Shown: in pieces, positions 7,622 to 15,975 of the stretch
Numbering within the stretch: the first letter of the stretch is position 1
How the letters are laid out: each line of letters starts with the position of its first letter
Assembly: GCF_023699475.1 (NCBI RefSeq)
Contig: NZ_JALXFV010000005.1
Coordinates: 390,925-454,924, forward strand
Length of the DNA: 64,000 nt
Source of the DNA: Halomarina rubra
GTDB lineage: Archaea > Halobacteriota > Halobacteria > Halobacteriales > Haloarculaceae
Direction: 5' to 3'
Program-made: the position numbers and the translations under genes
Notes under the pieces: generated by a model
Databases searched by the model: none
What the model saw: the letters and a program-made list of their open reading frames with translations, nothing else
Told to the model about the DNA's origin: nothing

Positions 7622-9046
7622 ATGGGCCATAGTCTTCCGCCAGTGCGCTCTCTCCCCATGCCTCGTTCACTAGACGAACCGCCCGATATCGCCACGCTGG
7701 TCGTACAGACCAACAGCGTCGACCTGTTCGGTGTCGTCGAACTCACACCGACGATGGTCGCGGTACTCGGTGCCGGTCTCATCGCCGTCCTCATCGCGCT
7801 CTCGGGCTTCTTCTCCTCGTCGGAGATCGCCATGTTCTCGCTGGCCTCCCACCGCGTCGAGAAACTCGCCGACTCCGGCTCGACTGCCGGACTGACACTC
7901 AAGAGCCTCAAGGACGACCCCCACCGCCTGCTCGTCACCATCCTCGTCGGGAACAACCTCGTCAACATCGCGATGTCCTCTATCACGACCGGACTGCTCG
8001 CGTACTTCGGATTCGGTGGCGCGGCGGGCGTCGCCATCTCGACGTTCGGCATCACCGCGCTCGTCCTCCTGTTCGGCGAGAGCGCCCCCAAATCGTACGC
8101 CATCGAGAACACCGAGAGCTGGGCGATGCGCGTCGCTCGACCGCTGAAACTCGCCGAGTACGTTCTCCTCCCACTGGTCGTCACCTTCGACTTCTTGACG
8201 CGGACCGTCAACCGCGTCACCGGCGGCCAGAGCGCCATCGAGACCTCCTACGTCACGCGACAGGAGATACAGGACATCATCGAGACCGGCGAGCGCGAGG
8301 GAGTGCTCGACGAGGAGGAACGCGAGATGCTCCAGCGCACGCTGCGGTTCAACGACACCATCGCCAAGGAGGTGATGACGCCGCGCCTGGATATGACCGC
8401 CATCGACAAGGACGACAGCATCGACGACGCCATCAGCCAGTGCATCCAGTCGGGCCACGCCCGCCTGCCCGTCTACGAGGGCAGTCTCGACAACGTCATC
8501 GGGACGGTCCACATCCGGGACCTGGTCCGTGACCTCAACTACGGCGAGCACGAGGAACTCGAACTCGACGACCTCGTCGAACCGACGCTCCACGTCCCCG
8601 AGTCGAAGAACGTCGACGAACTGCTCCGCGAGATGCGCGACAACCGCGTCCACCTCGTCATCGTCATCGACGAGTTCGGCACGACCGAGGGTCTCGTGAC
8701 GATGGAGGACCTCACCGAGGAGATCGTCGGCGAGATTCTGGAGGGAGAAGAGGACGAACCCATCGACTTCGTCGACGAGGACACCGTCATCGTCCGCGGC
8801 GAGGTGAACATCGACGAGGTCAACGAGGCGCTCGACATCGACCTCCCCGAGGGCGAGGAGTTCGAGACCATCGCCGGGTTCATCTTCAACCGGGCGGGCC
8901 GCCTCGTCGAGGAGGGCGAGGAGATAACCTACGACGGCGTCGTCATCCGCGTCGAGCAGGTCGACAACACCCGCATCATGAAGGCGCGGCTGACGACCGA
9001 AGCCGTGCCCGACGACGAGACCGAAGCCGAAGCCCGGAACGACTGA
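7622..9046 (+). CDS. CNNM/CorC-type membrane protein (DUF21, CBS pair, CorC_HlyC)
   Basis: The protein of about 474 residues begins with a DUF21/CNNM membrane domain of about four helices, which includes GFFSSSEIAMFSLASHRVEKL. It is followed by two CBS domains (starting near EVMTPRLDMTAIDKDD) and a C-terminal CorC_HlyC domain. Related proteins are linked to magnesium or cobalt export, although many are annotated as hemolysins. A longer frame starts at 7580, but that ATG lies inside the TATA-like GTTTAAT (7588-7594), which would place the transcript start near 7617. I therefore prefer ATG 7622, or 7658 (462 residues). Confidence 0.87.
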   Translation: MGHSLPPVRSLPMPRSLDEPPDIATLVVQTNSVDLFGVVELTPTMVAVLGAGLIAVLIALSGFFSSSEIAMFSLASHRVEKLADSGSTAGLTLKSLKDDPHRLLVTILVGNNLVNIAMSSITTGLLAYFGFGGAAGVAISTFGITALVLLFGESAPKSYAIENTESWAMRVARPLKLAEYVLLPLVVTFDFLTRTVNRVTGGQSAIETSYVTRQEIQDIIETGEREGVLDEEEREMLQRTLRFNDTIAKEVMTPRLDMTAIDKDDSIDDAISQCIQSGHARLPVYEGSLDNVIGTVHIRDLVRDLNYGEHEELELDDLVEPTLHVPESKNVDELLREMRDNRVHLVIVIDEFGTTEGLVTMEDLTEEIVGEILEGEEDEPIDFVDEDTVIVRGEVNIDEVNEALDIDLPEGEEFETIAGFIFNRAGRLVEEGEEITYDGVVIRVEQVDNTRIMKARLTTEAVPDDETEAEARND

Positions 9047-9087
9047 GCGCGACCGCTCGCCCGGGGTTCCGACTCTCGCTCGCAGAC

Positions 9088-10287
9088 TCAGACCATCCCG
9101 AGCGCCAGCGACGCGACGGTATAGAGCCCGTAGCCCAACCCGAGGGCGAGCGCGAGCGAGGCGATCCACGCCCCGACCGTCTTGAGCATCTTCTCGGCGC
9201 TGACGCCCGACCCACCCGCGGCGTAGCCGCTGCCGATGATGGCCGAGACGATGATCTCGTTGAACGAGACGGGGACGCCGAGGAACACCGCCGACTGCGC
9301 GATGGCGAACGAGGGGATGAGCGCGGCGATAGAGCGCCGTGGCCCGAGCGAGGAGTAGTCCTGGGCGAGCGTCTTGATCATCCGCGGCGCGCCGGTCCAC
9401 GACCCCGCGAGCAACCCGACCCCGCCGCCGAACAGGATGGCCCACAGCGGAATCGAGGTCGCGAGGTCGTCGAGCAACGGGAGCAGCGGACCGAGCGCGA
9501 GCCCCACCTGACTGCCGCCCGCCGAGAACGCGACCAGTCCGCCGAGGACGAGCAGGAAGTGACGCTGAGCGGCGACCGCCCCGTTCCGGAGGTCGAGCGC
9601 GAGCAGCCCCGCCGCGACGGCGGCGAACACCAGCGAGACGCCGGCCAGGACGACCGTTCGGCTCGCGATTTCCGACTGGAGGTAGACGGCGTCGGCGACG
9701 CTCGACGCCTGCCCGGCCGGGCCGAGCAGTGCGAAGTCGACGTTCGCCAGGATGACGCCGACGAGTGCCGCGAGCGCGAGGACGACGCCGCGCTCGGGGA
9801 CGCGGTCGCTCCGGAGCAGGCGTGCGGTGGCGTAGGCCGCCCCGCCGCCGACGAACGGCACGAGCACCCACAGCGTCGATATCTCTCGGTACTTCGCCCA
9901 CGCCGGGTCCCCGCCCATCGCGAGGCCGACGCCGACGACCGCACCGGTGACGGTGAACGCCGTGGCGATGGGGTAGCCCGCGAACACGCCGATAGCGACG
10001 AGCGCGGCGGCGAGCAGCAGGGCGACCACGGCCGCCAGCGGCGACAGCGTGACGCCGCCGATGAGCTCCCGACCGACCGCTTCGGTGACGTTCTCGCCCT
10101 GTAACAGCGCGCCGAGCAACCCGAGGATACCGACGTAGAACCCCGCCCGCATGACGGAGATGGCGTTCGCGCCGACGGCGGGGGCGAAGGGCGTCGAGCC
10201 CGAGGAGCCCGCGCCGATGGCCCACGCCATGAACAGACTGGCGAGTCCGGCGATGACCAACGTGACGACCAGCGCGAGCGCGACCAT
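9088..10287 (-). CDS. PiT-family inorganic phosphate transporter
   Basis: This 399-residue protein is almost wholly hydrophobic, with 10 to 12 likely helices. It carries the duplicated PiT signature: SSGSTPFAPAVGANAIS near the N-terminus and a second copy near residues 340-365 (GVPVSFNEIIVSAIIGSGYA). The family imports phosphate by cation symport. It stands alone, with no PhoU-like partner adjacent. A second PiT-family gene lies at 28.5 kb; the two differ clearly in sequence, so they are not a recent duplication. The start is ATG at 10287. Confidence 0.85.
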   Translation of the reverse strand: MVALALVVTLVIAGLASLFMAWAIGAGSSGSTPFAPAVGANAISVMRAGFYVGILGLLGALLQGENVTEAVGRELIGGVTLSPLAAVVALLLAAALVAIGVFAGYPIATAFTVTGAVVGVGLAMGGDPAWAKYREISTLWVLVPFVGGGAAYATARLLRSDRVPERGVVLALAALVGVILANVDFALLGPAGQASSVADAVYLQSEIASRTVVLAGVSLVFAAVAAGLLALDLRNGAVAAQRHFLLVLGGLVAFSAGGSQVGLALGPLLPLLDDLATSIPLWAILFGGGVGLLAGSWTGAPRMIKTLAQDYSSLGPRRSIAALIPSFAIAQSAVFLGVPVSFNEIIVSAIIGSGYAAGGSGVSAEKMLKTVGAWIASLALALGLGYGLYTVASLALGMV

Positions 10288-10378
10288 TCAGCTAAGCCGT
10301 TCGACGGACCGACACAAGAAGCTGTAGCCTTCTGGGACGCGATTCACTGTGATTTTGGAGCGGAGTGTGCGGACGGGG

Positions 10379-10395
10379 CCGTCCGAAGCGGACGG
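10379..10395. terminator. Short perfect hairpin between two minus-strand genes
   Basis: CCGTCCG and CGGACGG form a perfect seven-base stem with the loop AAG, just after the stop of the DUF5828-like gene and upstream of the phosphate transporter start. It could end the first transcript. No run of T follows directly on the minus strand. Confidence 0.35.
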
Positions 10396-10412
10396 TGGGG
10401 CGAGGGGCCGAC

Positions 10413-11108
10413 TCAGTTCGCGGTGGGGCGCGCGTCGTCGTTGTCCTCGGGGACGTCGACGCCGTCGCCGCCTTCGACCGCCTCCAGCACCTCGGTGTCT
10501 TTCTCGGTGTCGATGTGCCAGCGCTCGACGCTCTGTTCGTAGTCCGCGAGACGGTTCGACACCCGAATCTTCAGGTCGTCGTCGTTGACGTTGACCTCGA
10601 GTTCGTACTCGGGGCTGCTCCGTTCGGCACGCTGGAGGTTCGCACTGACCAGGTCGTTGTCGAAGTAGTACGGCGACATCTGCGTCATCACGTTGCGGTA
10701 CACCGCGCCCTCGACCTTCCGGAGGGCGCGCCGACCCGCCGAGTCCGCCGCGCGGGCGACGTAGTCGATGGACTCGCTCCACTTGTCGACGGCCTCGTCG
10801 GTGTCCTCGTCGAGTTTCTCGTAGGACTCCGAGAGCTTCTCGCCGGCGGTCTTGAGGTCCTCGTCGGGGCTCTTGCCCGCGCGCTCGCCTTTCCCCTCGC
10901 CGACGGCGGCCTGTTCTGCGGTCTTCTCGTTGAGCGTGTCCATCCGCTCGTGGCTCTTCGGTCGCCACTCGTCCCACTCCTCGAACTCCTCGGTGTCGAC
11001 GTCGACCTCGTCGTCGAGGTCGAGGAGGGCACGGGTGATTCGTTCACCGTGTTCGACGACGTCGCCCCACGACCCGCGAACACTGAACCCGGAGACGGTC
11101 TCTTCCAT
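10413..11108 (-). CDS. Conserved haloarchaeal protein resembling DUF5828
   Basis: The 231-residue protein is very acidic and mostly helical, with a charged middle (residues 45-150) that may form a coiled coil. The C-terminal part holds SPYYFDNDLVSANLQRAER and VNVNDDDLKIRVSNRLADYEQSVERWHIDTE, which looks like a folded domain. It has no signal peptide or membrane helix. From recall it fits the haloarchaeal family DUF5828; no function is known for it. It is a single gene, and the TnpB element is inserted just upstream of it. Confidence 0.65.
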   Translation of the reverse strand: MEETVSGFSVRGSWGDVVEHGERITRALLDLDDEVDVDTEEFEEWDEWRPKSHERMDTLNEKTAEQAAVGEGKGERAGKSPDEDLKTAGEKLSESYEKLDEDTDEAVDKWSESIDYVARAADSAGRRALRKVEGAVYRNVMTQMSPYYFDNDLVSANLQRAERSSPEYELEVNVNDDDLKIRVSNRLADYEQSVERWHIDTEKDTEVLEAVEGGDGVDVPEDNDDARPTAN

Positions 11109-11140
11109 GCGCTACTCGAGAGTAGGTGACCACACGGCAA

Positions 11141-11300
11141 AAACCTCACCGGCTACGGTGAACTACCCTATCCTACTTCTCGCCAGACAGTTTGTGCTTG
11201 TGGGTGTCGCCAGAACTCGGAATGTTCTGGTTGCTGTCCGCAAGTAGTCGACTTCTGATGGTAGAGCTTCCTGCTTCCACGACGCGCTGTGCAGACACGA
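11141..11300 (-). ncRNA. Probable omega-RNA region at the tnpB 3' end
   Basis: In TnpB systems the guide (omega) RNA comes from the end of tnpB and the element's right end, with the guide reading into flanking DNA. Here the 3' end of tnpB is followed on the minus strand by TCACCG-TAGC-CGGTGA and then GGTTTTT. The hairpin is seen; calling the region a guide RNA is inference from the family. The exact 5' and 3' ends cannot be set from sequence alone, and the T run could instead be a terminator. Confidence 0.35.
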
Positions 11301-12453
11301 CAGTGTCCACAGGGAGTGCAGTCTCCACAGGCGTTAATTCGGAGCGTCCCGCTCCTAACCGCTTCTCGATACCACGAGACAGAATGTTCCACGCCGCGTT
11401 CGCGTCTCTATCCGCCTCGAACCCACACGCCGGACAGGCGTGTTCACGGACCCACAACGGCTTGTCCGTCGAAACGCCGCACGACGCACACTCCTTGGTC
11501 GTTCCCTTCGGATTGACCGCGACGAAGTGCGTTCCTTCCCGCTCGCACTTGTAGTCGAGCATCTGTAGGAACGTCCCCCACGCCGCACTTGCGCGGTTCC
11601 GAGAGTTCCCCTGTAGTTCGACTAACCCCTTCGCGTTCAAGTCTTCGACGGCTACGAGGTCGTACTCGGTGGCGTAGTAGTTCGACAGCTTGTGGAGGAA
11701 GTCACGGCGTTTCTGTTTCAGGTCGGCGTGCCGTTCGGCCACAACGCGACGTTGTTTCACCCAGTTCGCAGAGCCATGTTTTTTCCGCGAGAGGTCGCGC
11801 TGTGCGCGTTCAAGTCGTTCGCGTTCGGCGGACAGGTCAAGCGATTCGACTGCCGTGCCATCGGTGTCGTGAGTGTACTTTCGAATCCCTACGTCGATGC
11901 CGACGCACCATTCCGGATGTTCGGGTTTCGCGGGTGGGTTGTCGTGTGTCTCAATGCCAAGAATGGCGTACCACTTCCCGGTGGGTTCCTGTTTGACCGT
12001 GACTGTCTTCACGTCGGCGTCGTCGGGGAGGTCGCGGTGGAAGGTAAGGGGAATGTCTCCAAGTTTCGAGAGCCACAGTCGCGTCCGACCGCTCGTGTTC
12101 TTGAGCTCAAAGCCGGATTGGCTGTAGGTGAAACTGCGGTACTCGTCTGGTGCCTTCCACCCGAGGTGGCCGACCTTTCGACCGGCGTTCTTGGCGTCAC
12201 CCAGCCGAGAGAGGTTGTCATACAACCGTTGAATGACTTTCTGGAGCACCTTTGAGTGAACGTCTTTCAGATCACTCCACCACGTCTTGAGACTCGGCAA
12301 GTGCTTCTGTTCAGAGTACGCCGAGGTACTGTCGCTCCGGTTGAGCCGGTGAAGGAAGTGGTTGTAGACCTGTCTACAAGTATCGGCCGTCCACACCAAC
12401 CGTTCTTCTAGAGTGTCGGACGGTCGGAGACGATACCGGTAGTTGTAGTTCAT
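11173..12453 (-). CDS. tnpB: RNA-guided endonuclease TnpB
   Basis: The 426-residue protein has an intact RuvC nuclease: D187 in CVGIDVGIRKY, E270 in YDLVAVEDLNAKG, and D350 in EADRDANAAWNIL. A zinc ribbon sits between the last two motifs (C322, C325, C340, C343). TnpB cuts DNA next to a short adjacent motif, guided by an RNA from the element's right end, and helps the element persist. About 65 residues follow the last RuvC motif, and their coding sequence overlaps the expected guide-RNA region. The start ATG immediately follows the stop of the 40-residue gene. All catalytic residues are present, so the protein is probably active. Confidence 0.93.
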   Translation of the reverse strand: MNYNYRYRLRPSDTLEERLVWTADTCRQVYNHFLHRLNRSDSTSAYSEQKHLPSLKTWWSDLKDVHSKVLQKVIQRLYDNLSRLGDAKNAGRKVGHLGWKAPDEYRSFTYSQSGFELKNTSGRTRLWLSKLGDIPLTFHRDLPDDADVKTVTVKQEPTGKWYAILGIETHDNPPAKPEHPEWCVGIDVGIRKYTHDTDGTAVESLDLSAERERLERAQRDLSRKKHGSANWVKQRRVVAERHADLKQKRRDFLHKLSNYYATEYDLVAVEDLNAKGLVELQGNSRNRASAAWGTFLQMLDYKCEREGTHFVAVNPKGTTKECASCGVSTDKPLWVREHACPACGFEADRDANAAWNILSRGIEKRLGAGRSELTPVETALPVDTVVSAQRVVEAGSSTIRSRLLADSNQNIPSSGDTHKHKLSGEK

Positions 12454-12576
12454 CTACGACCGTTCTTCGATGAGTTCGTCAAGTTTCTCTTGGACGAACG
12501 AAGAAAGACTCAGATGATTCTCCTGAACCCACTCCTCTTGGTCATCGCGGATAGAGATGGTCTTGCGCGTCGCCAC
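12454..12576 (-). CDS. Small ribbon-helix-helix-like protein coupled to tnpB
   Basis: A GTG-started reading frame encodes 40 residues beginning VATRKTISIRDDQEEWVQEN and ending in KLDELIEERS. The pattern, a short strand followed by two helices, is like the ribbon-helix-helix DNA-binding fold. Its TAG stop directly abuts the tnpB ATG, so the two are translated from one message. A TATA-like ATAAGATAT lies just upstream. Small proteins of this kind commonly precede tnpB in haloarchaea; a role as a repressor of the element is inferred. Confidence 0.7.
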   Translation of the reverse strand: MATRKTISIRDDQEEWVQENHLSLSSFVQEKLDELIEERS

Positions 12577-12819
12577 ACCATATCTTATGCAAACAACGTA
12601 CAAAGCGGTTGCGACTGCGTGGACCTTAGGACTGAGTGTCGAGTCTGTCTGGAGACCGTGTGGCGTTGACGGACCGTGGATTGCCCGGTCCGTCTATCAG
12701 AACGCAAAGCGCTCTAAAGACGTTGCATCGCCTTCTCACTCCTTTGCGTTTCTCGCTCGTTGAGGAAGAAGCCATAGCGTTTCGAATTCAAGTAATCGTC
12801 CGACAGTCTCCGTGACCGG
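12577..12819. other. Non-coding stretch upstream of the tnpB element
   Basis: This 243-base stretch is less GC-rich than the surroundings and should contain the element's left end and the adjacent target motif. No convincing gene is seen on either strand. It also contains the region just downstream of the small CxxC gene that ends at 12820. GCGTTT and similar short words recur, but I see no clear inverted repeat marking the end. Confidence 0.4.
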
Positions 12820-13041
12820 TCAACGTCCGTAGACGAACCGCGTCGCCGCGGCGTCGAGTCGGTCGCGAACCCCCGAGAGCCACGCCGAGGGCGACGCCGC
12901 CCGCAGCGACCGCTCGTCCAGTTCGATGCGCCCCTGCTCGAACGGGTCCTCGGCGTGTTCGAACGTGCCGGTCACGGAGGTCATCGCACACCGACCGCAC
13001 TTCTCGGTGTCCCCGCCGGCGTTCGTCTCCTCTCCCGTCAT
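12820..13041 (-). CDS. Small CxxC protein, 73 residues
   Basis: The predicted protein has one CxxC pair near its start (EKCGRCAMTSV) and an acidic, mostly helical remainder that ends RDRLDAAATRFVYGR. It is not recognised. Support for a real gene is the promoter: the minus strand has ACGTTTAACC centred about 27 bases before the ATG at 13041, the spacing of a leaderless haloarchaeal transcript. A longer in-frame start (13290) would overlap the divergent gene, so the short form is preferred. A single CxxC could bind metal as a dimer; this is speculative. Confidence 0.55.
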   Translation of the reverse strand: MTGEETNAGGDTEKCGRCAMTSVTGTFEHAEDPFEQGRIELDERSLRAASPSAWLSGVRDRLDAAATRFVYGR

Positions 13042-13156
13042 GGCCCCACGTTCGGACGCGATTTGGTTAAACGTTGGCACGGGGCAGCCAGCGACGGTGG
13101 CGACGGCGGCCGGCCCAGCCCTCTCGTGTGTCGCAACTGCTATGCGACTGCTCACC

Positions 13157-13780
13157 ATGAGCCACGACCAGATGACCACCGAGCGCGCATCCGACCGTCC
13201 GGCGGGCACGCCCGACGAGGAGGCGGTCGGCGACTGCCCGACGTGGGACGACCCGTACCTCGACCGGGTCGCCGCCAGCCTCCAGTTCAACTACGACCTC
13301 GCGAGCGACGAACGGGTCCACGGGACGACGTTCGACCTGTACGGCCTACTGGAGATAGACAGCCACAAGCAGTTCCTCCACCCCGCCATCTCCTTCGGCC
13401 ACCAGTACAGCTACGAGCACCTCTACGTCGACCGGCGGCCCCGCGTCACCGTCGCGGACCTGGAGGCGCTGGTCGAACTCGGCCACGACCTCGCCGAGGA
13501 CCTCGACCACGACGAAGAGCACTACGCGACGGAGTTCACGTTCGTCGTCGTCGTCGACGACCTGCCCGACGACGCCGCGTCGTTCGTCGCCGGCCACCAG
13601 GAGCGAACGATGCTGAAGTACGGCTACCACGGCCACTACGAGGTCAACCTGGTCGCCGTCGTTCCCGACGACCACCGGGTCGTCGCCGCGGACGTCCCCG
13701 TCGCCGACGCGTTCGACGTCTGGGACGACACCACCACCGAGGGCGGCGGCGTCCTCGACCGACTCAAAGGACTGTTCTGA
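13157..13780 (+). CDS. Conserved haloarchaeal protein of unknown function, 207 residues
   Basis: The protein is acidic and soluble. It contains LDRVAASLQFNYDLASDERV, HPAISFGHQYSYEHLYVDRR and a run of hydrophobic strand (TEFTFVVVVDDLPDD) that suggest an alpha/beta domain. Many histidines sit between residues 75 and 155, but no known metal motif is evident. I do not recognise the family. The start at 13157 (MSHDQM) is chosen over ATG 13142 and 13172 without strong evidence. It is divergent from the small CxxC gene, and the TTTGGTTAAACG between them may serve both. Confidence 0.65.
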   Translation: MSHDQMTTERASDRPAGTPDEEAVGDCPTWDDPYLDRVAASLQFNYDLASDERVHGTTFDLYGLLEIDSHKQFLHPAISFGHQYSYEHLYVDRRPRVTVADLEALVELGHDLAEDLDHDEEHYATEFTFVVVVDDLPDDAASFVAGHQERTMLKYGYHGHYEVNLVAVVPDDHRVVAADVPVADAFDVWDDTTTEGGGVLDRLKGLF

Positions 13781-13852
13781 GGCGGTGGCGGCGCTGTGCG
13801 GAGGCGGTGTAGTGTGGTGATGGGGCGGTAGCGAAGCTGTAGAAGTTCTCGG

Positions 13853-14004
13853 TTGTACCGCGAGCGAGTGAGCGCCAGCGAACGAGCGAGCGGGGTGACG
13901 ACTGAACGGAGCCACGGCTCTGCCGTGGCGAAGCGAAGGAGGAATCCTTTTGTTCGAGCTTTTACCCCCCGGGGTCGCTCCGCGACCCCGGTCGTGGATA
14001 AAAG
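13853..14004 (-). repeat. Gene-end palindromic element A, after cstA
   Basis: The core (13959-14004) has CTTTTA and TAAAAG arms around GGGGTCGC-TCC-GCGACCCC. It starts eight bases after the cstA stop. On the minus strand it reads CGACCTTTTAT, stem, TAAAAGCTCGA, then CAAAAGGATTCC. The distal part (13853-13950) matches the element after prf1 in blocks such as GAGCGGGGTGAC and GAATCCTTTTG. It is one of three clear copies in the window. A role in 3'-end formation is possible, as is a REP-like repeat. No gene is seen in 13781-14011. Confidence 0.7.
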
Positions 14005-14011
14005 GTCGTTG

Positions 14012-15850
14012 TTAGTCGTCGCTCGGTGCCGTGCCGGTGTAGCTGTCTCTGACCCGGCTGATGTTCTTGTACCCCATCCAGGAGATGGCGGCGGCCAGTC
14101 CCGCGAGCGCGAGGGCGATGACGCTCTGGAGTGCCGAGGAGACGAACGACACCGTCTCACCTGCGTTGAGCGCCTCCAGTGCGGCCGTCGGCGCGCGGTA
14201 CGCACCGATCCAGACGAGCGCCGTGAGCGTGACGACGAGCATCAGCGCCATCGGCAGCCCCGTCGAGAGCAACTGCTTGGAGTCGTCCCAGTTCGCCAAC
14301 CAGAGCGTGGCGGCGAGCAGGGCGAGCGCGGCGAGCGTCTGGTTCGCACCGCCGAACAGCGGCCAGAGCGTCGACCACGACCCGCTGCCGACCAGCAGGT
14401 ACGCCGGGAAGCAGAGCAGCAGCCCCGAGGAGACGTAGCGGTTCGTCGCGAAGCGCTGGGTCGACGTCTCGGGGACGCCGACGATCTCGTCCATCATGTA
14501 GCGGCCGAGTCGGACGGCGGTGTCGGTACTCGTGAGCAGGAAGCTGACGAACACCAGTCCGATGAACGCCGCGCCGAAGGTGACGCCGAGGCCGAAGATG
14601 GAGAGCATCGCGGCCCCGCCCGCCGGGAAGTTGTTGAGCGCGCCGGCGACGCCCGAGGAGAAGTCGGCGAAGCCGATGAGCGCGAACGCGCCGACCGCGG
14701 TGGTCGCGAGCAGGCCCTCGCCGAGCATCGCGCCGTAGCCGATAGCGCGGGCGTCGCTCTCCTTGTTGAGCTGTTTCGCGGTCGTCCCCGAGGAGACCAG
14801 CGAGTGAAAGCCGCTGATGGTCCCACACGCGATGGTGACGAACAGGAACGGGAAGATGGGTCCGAGGTCGCTGTTGAACCCGAGGAACATGTCGTACTGC
14901 GTCGTCAGTGAGCTGACGGTCGCCGTCTCGCCCGCGACGGTGACGTCGACCGGCTGGAACGGGACGACGAGCGCGAGCAGCGCGGCGAGCAGCATCGCAC
15001 CGACACCGGTGTAGAGCAGGCTCGACGTGAGGAAGTCACGCGGTTGGAGCAGGACCCACACCGGGAGGACGCTGGCGAGGAACCCGTAGAGCACGATGAC
15101 GGGGACCCACGCGGCGGCGTTCGCCCCGTACTGGCCAGCGAGCGGGAGCCACTCGAACGCCGAGGCGTCACCGAGCAGGACGATGACGTTCGAAGCGGTG
15201 TCGGCGGTGCCGACCAGCGCGATGGGGTACTGGACGCCGACCCAGACGCCGGCGAACACCATCGCGACGAACGCGACGGCACCGGGCAGGAACGGGAGGT
15301 TCAACTGGTAGAGGTAGACCCCGAACACGAGCGCCAGCGCGATGTAGATGAGGCTCGCGGTGGCCGAGGAGGGGTAGGCGTTGAACACGACCCCGACGAC
15401 CAGCGCGAACACGGCGATGACGAGGATGATAGTGAGGAAAGCGAACCACAACAGCATGTCCTTCCCCCGCTTGCCGACGTACTCGCCGATGATGTAGCCG
15501 ATGGACTTCCCGTCGTGACGGACGCTTGCTGACAGCGACATGAAGTCGTGGACCGCCCCGAACAGCGGGTTCCCGATGGCGATCCAGAGGATGGCCGGCA
15601 GCCACCCGAACGCCGCACTGGCCGTAATCGGCCCGACGATGGGTGCCCCCCCGGCGATGCTCGAATAGTGATGCCCCAACAGCACCGACCGCTGTGACGG
15701 CACGTACTCCTGGCCGTCTTCCATCCTGTGTGCTGGCGTCTCCCGTCCGTCGTCCAACTCGACGAACTGCGCCAGGTACCGCGAGTACGCGAGATACCCG
15801 ACGGTGAACGTGACGAGTGAGAGCGCCACCAGCACGGCAATTTGTACCAT
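14012..15850 (-). CDS. cstA: Carbon starvation protein CstA family transporter
   Basis: The 612-residue protein has about 15 or more hydrophobic segments and the CstA signature region HHYSSIAGGAPIVGPITASA followed by FGWLPAILWIAIGNPLFGAVHDF. The family imports peptides or pyruvate in bacteria; the substrate in haloarchaea is not set by the sequence. It stands alone, without the small YbdD-like partner found in some bacteria. A TATA-like CGCTTATTGG lies about 28-37 bases before the ATG on the minus strand, so the message is nearly or fully leaderless. The 3' end carries palindromic element A. Confidence 0.92.
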   Translation of the reverse strand: MVQIAVLVALSLVTFTVGYLAYSRYLAQFVELDDGRETPAHRMEDGQEYVPSQRSVLLGHHYSSIAGGAPIVGPITASAAFGWLPAILWIAIGNPLFGAVHDFMSLSASVRHDGKSIGYIIGEYVGKRGKDMLLWFAFLTIILVIAVFALVVGVVFNAYPSSATASLIYIALALVFGVYLYQLNLPFLPGAVAFVAMVFAGVWVGVQYPIALVGTADTASNVIVLLGDASAFEWLPLAGQYGANAAAWVPVIVLYGFLASVLPVWVLLQPRDFLTSSLLYTGVGAMLLAALLALVVPFQPVDVTVAGETATVSSLTTQYDMFLGFNSDLGPIFPFLFVTIACGTISGFHSLVSSGTTAKQLNKESDARAIGYGAMLGEGLLATTAVGAFALIGFADFSSGVAGALNNFPAGGAAMLSIFGLGVTFGAAFIGLVFVSFLLTSTDTAVRLGRYMMDEIVGVPETSTQRFATNRYVSSGLLLCFPAYLLVGSGSWSTLWPLFGGANQTLAALALLAATLWLANWDDSKQLLSTGLPMALMLVVTLTALVWIGAYRAPTAALEALNAGETVSFVSSALQSVIALALAGLAAAISWMGYKNISRVRDSYTGTAPSDD

Positions 15851-15975
15851 GGTTCGTTGTTACCCATGAACAACCTGCCAATAAGCGTTACCATCCGATT
15901 CAACTCGAACAGTGTTCAACCAGTGAGAGGAGTCCGTGAACGGGCGTTCCGTGATTCGGACGTCTCGTCGTTTAT

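Larger units (their letters stand above)
11120..12600 (-). mobile_element. IS1341-type (IS200/IS605 group) element with tnpB and no tnpA
   Basis: The element holds a 40-residue gene and tnpB, abutting and transcribed on the minus strand, with base composition less GC-rich than the neighbours. No TnpA transposase gene is present, so it is a solo tnpB element. The ends are not resolved. The right end should lie just beyond the tnpB stop (11173), where a TCACCG-GCTA-CGGTGA hairpin lies at 11146-11161. The left end is somewhere upstream of 12576. The boundaries given are estimates. Confidence 0.6.

Noticed and set aside
7670-10225. Frame of 851 codons on the minus strand
   Set aside because: It overlaps the CNNM gene and the phosphate transporter in the wrong frame and has no recognisable domain.
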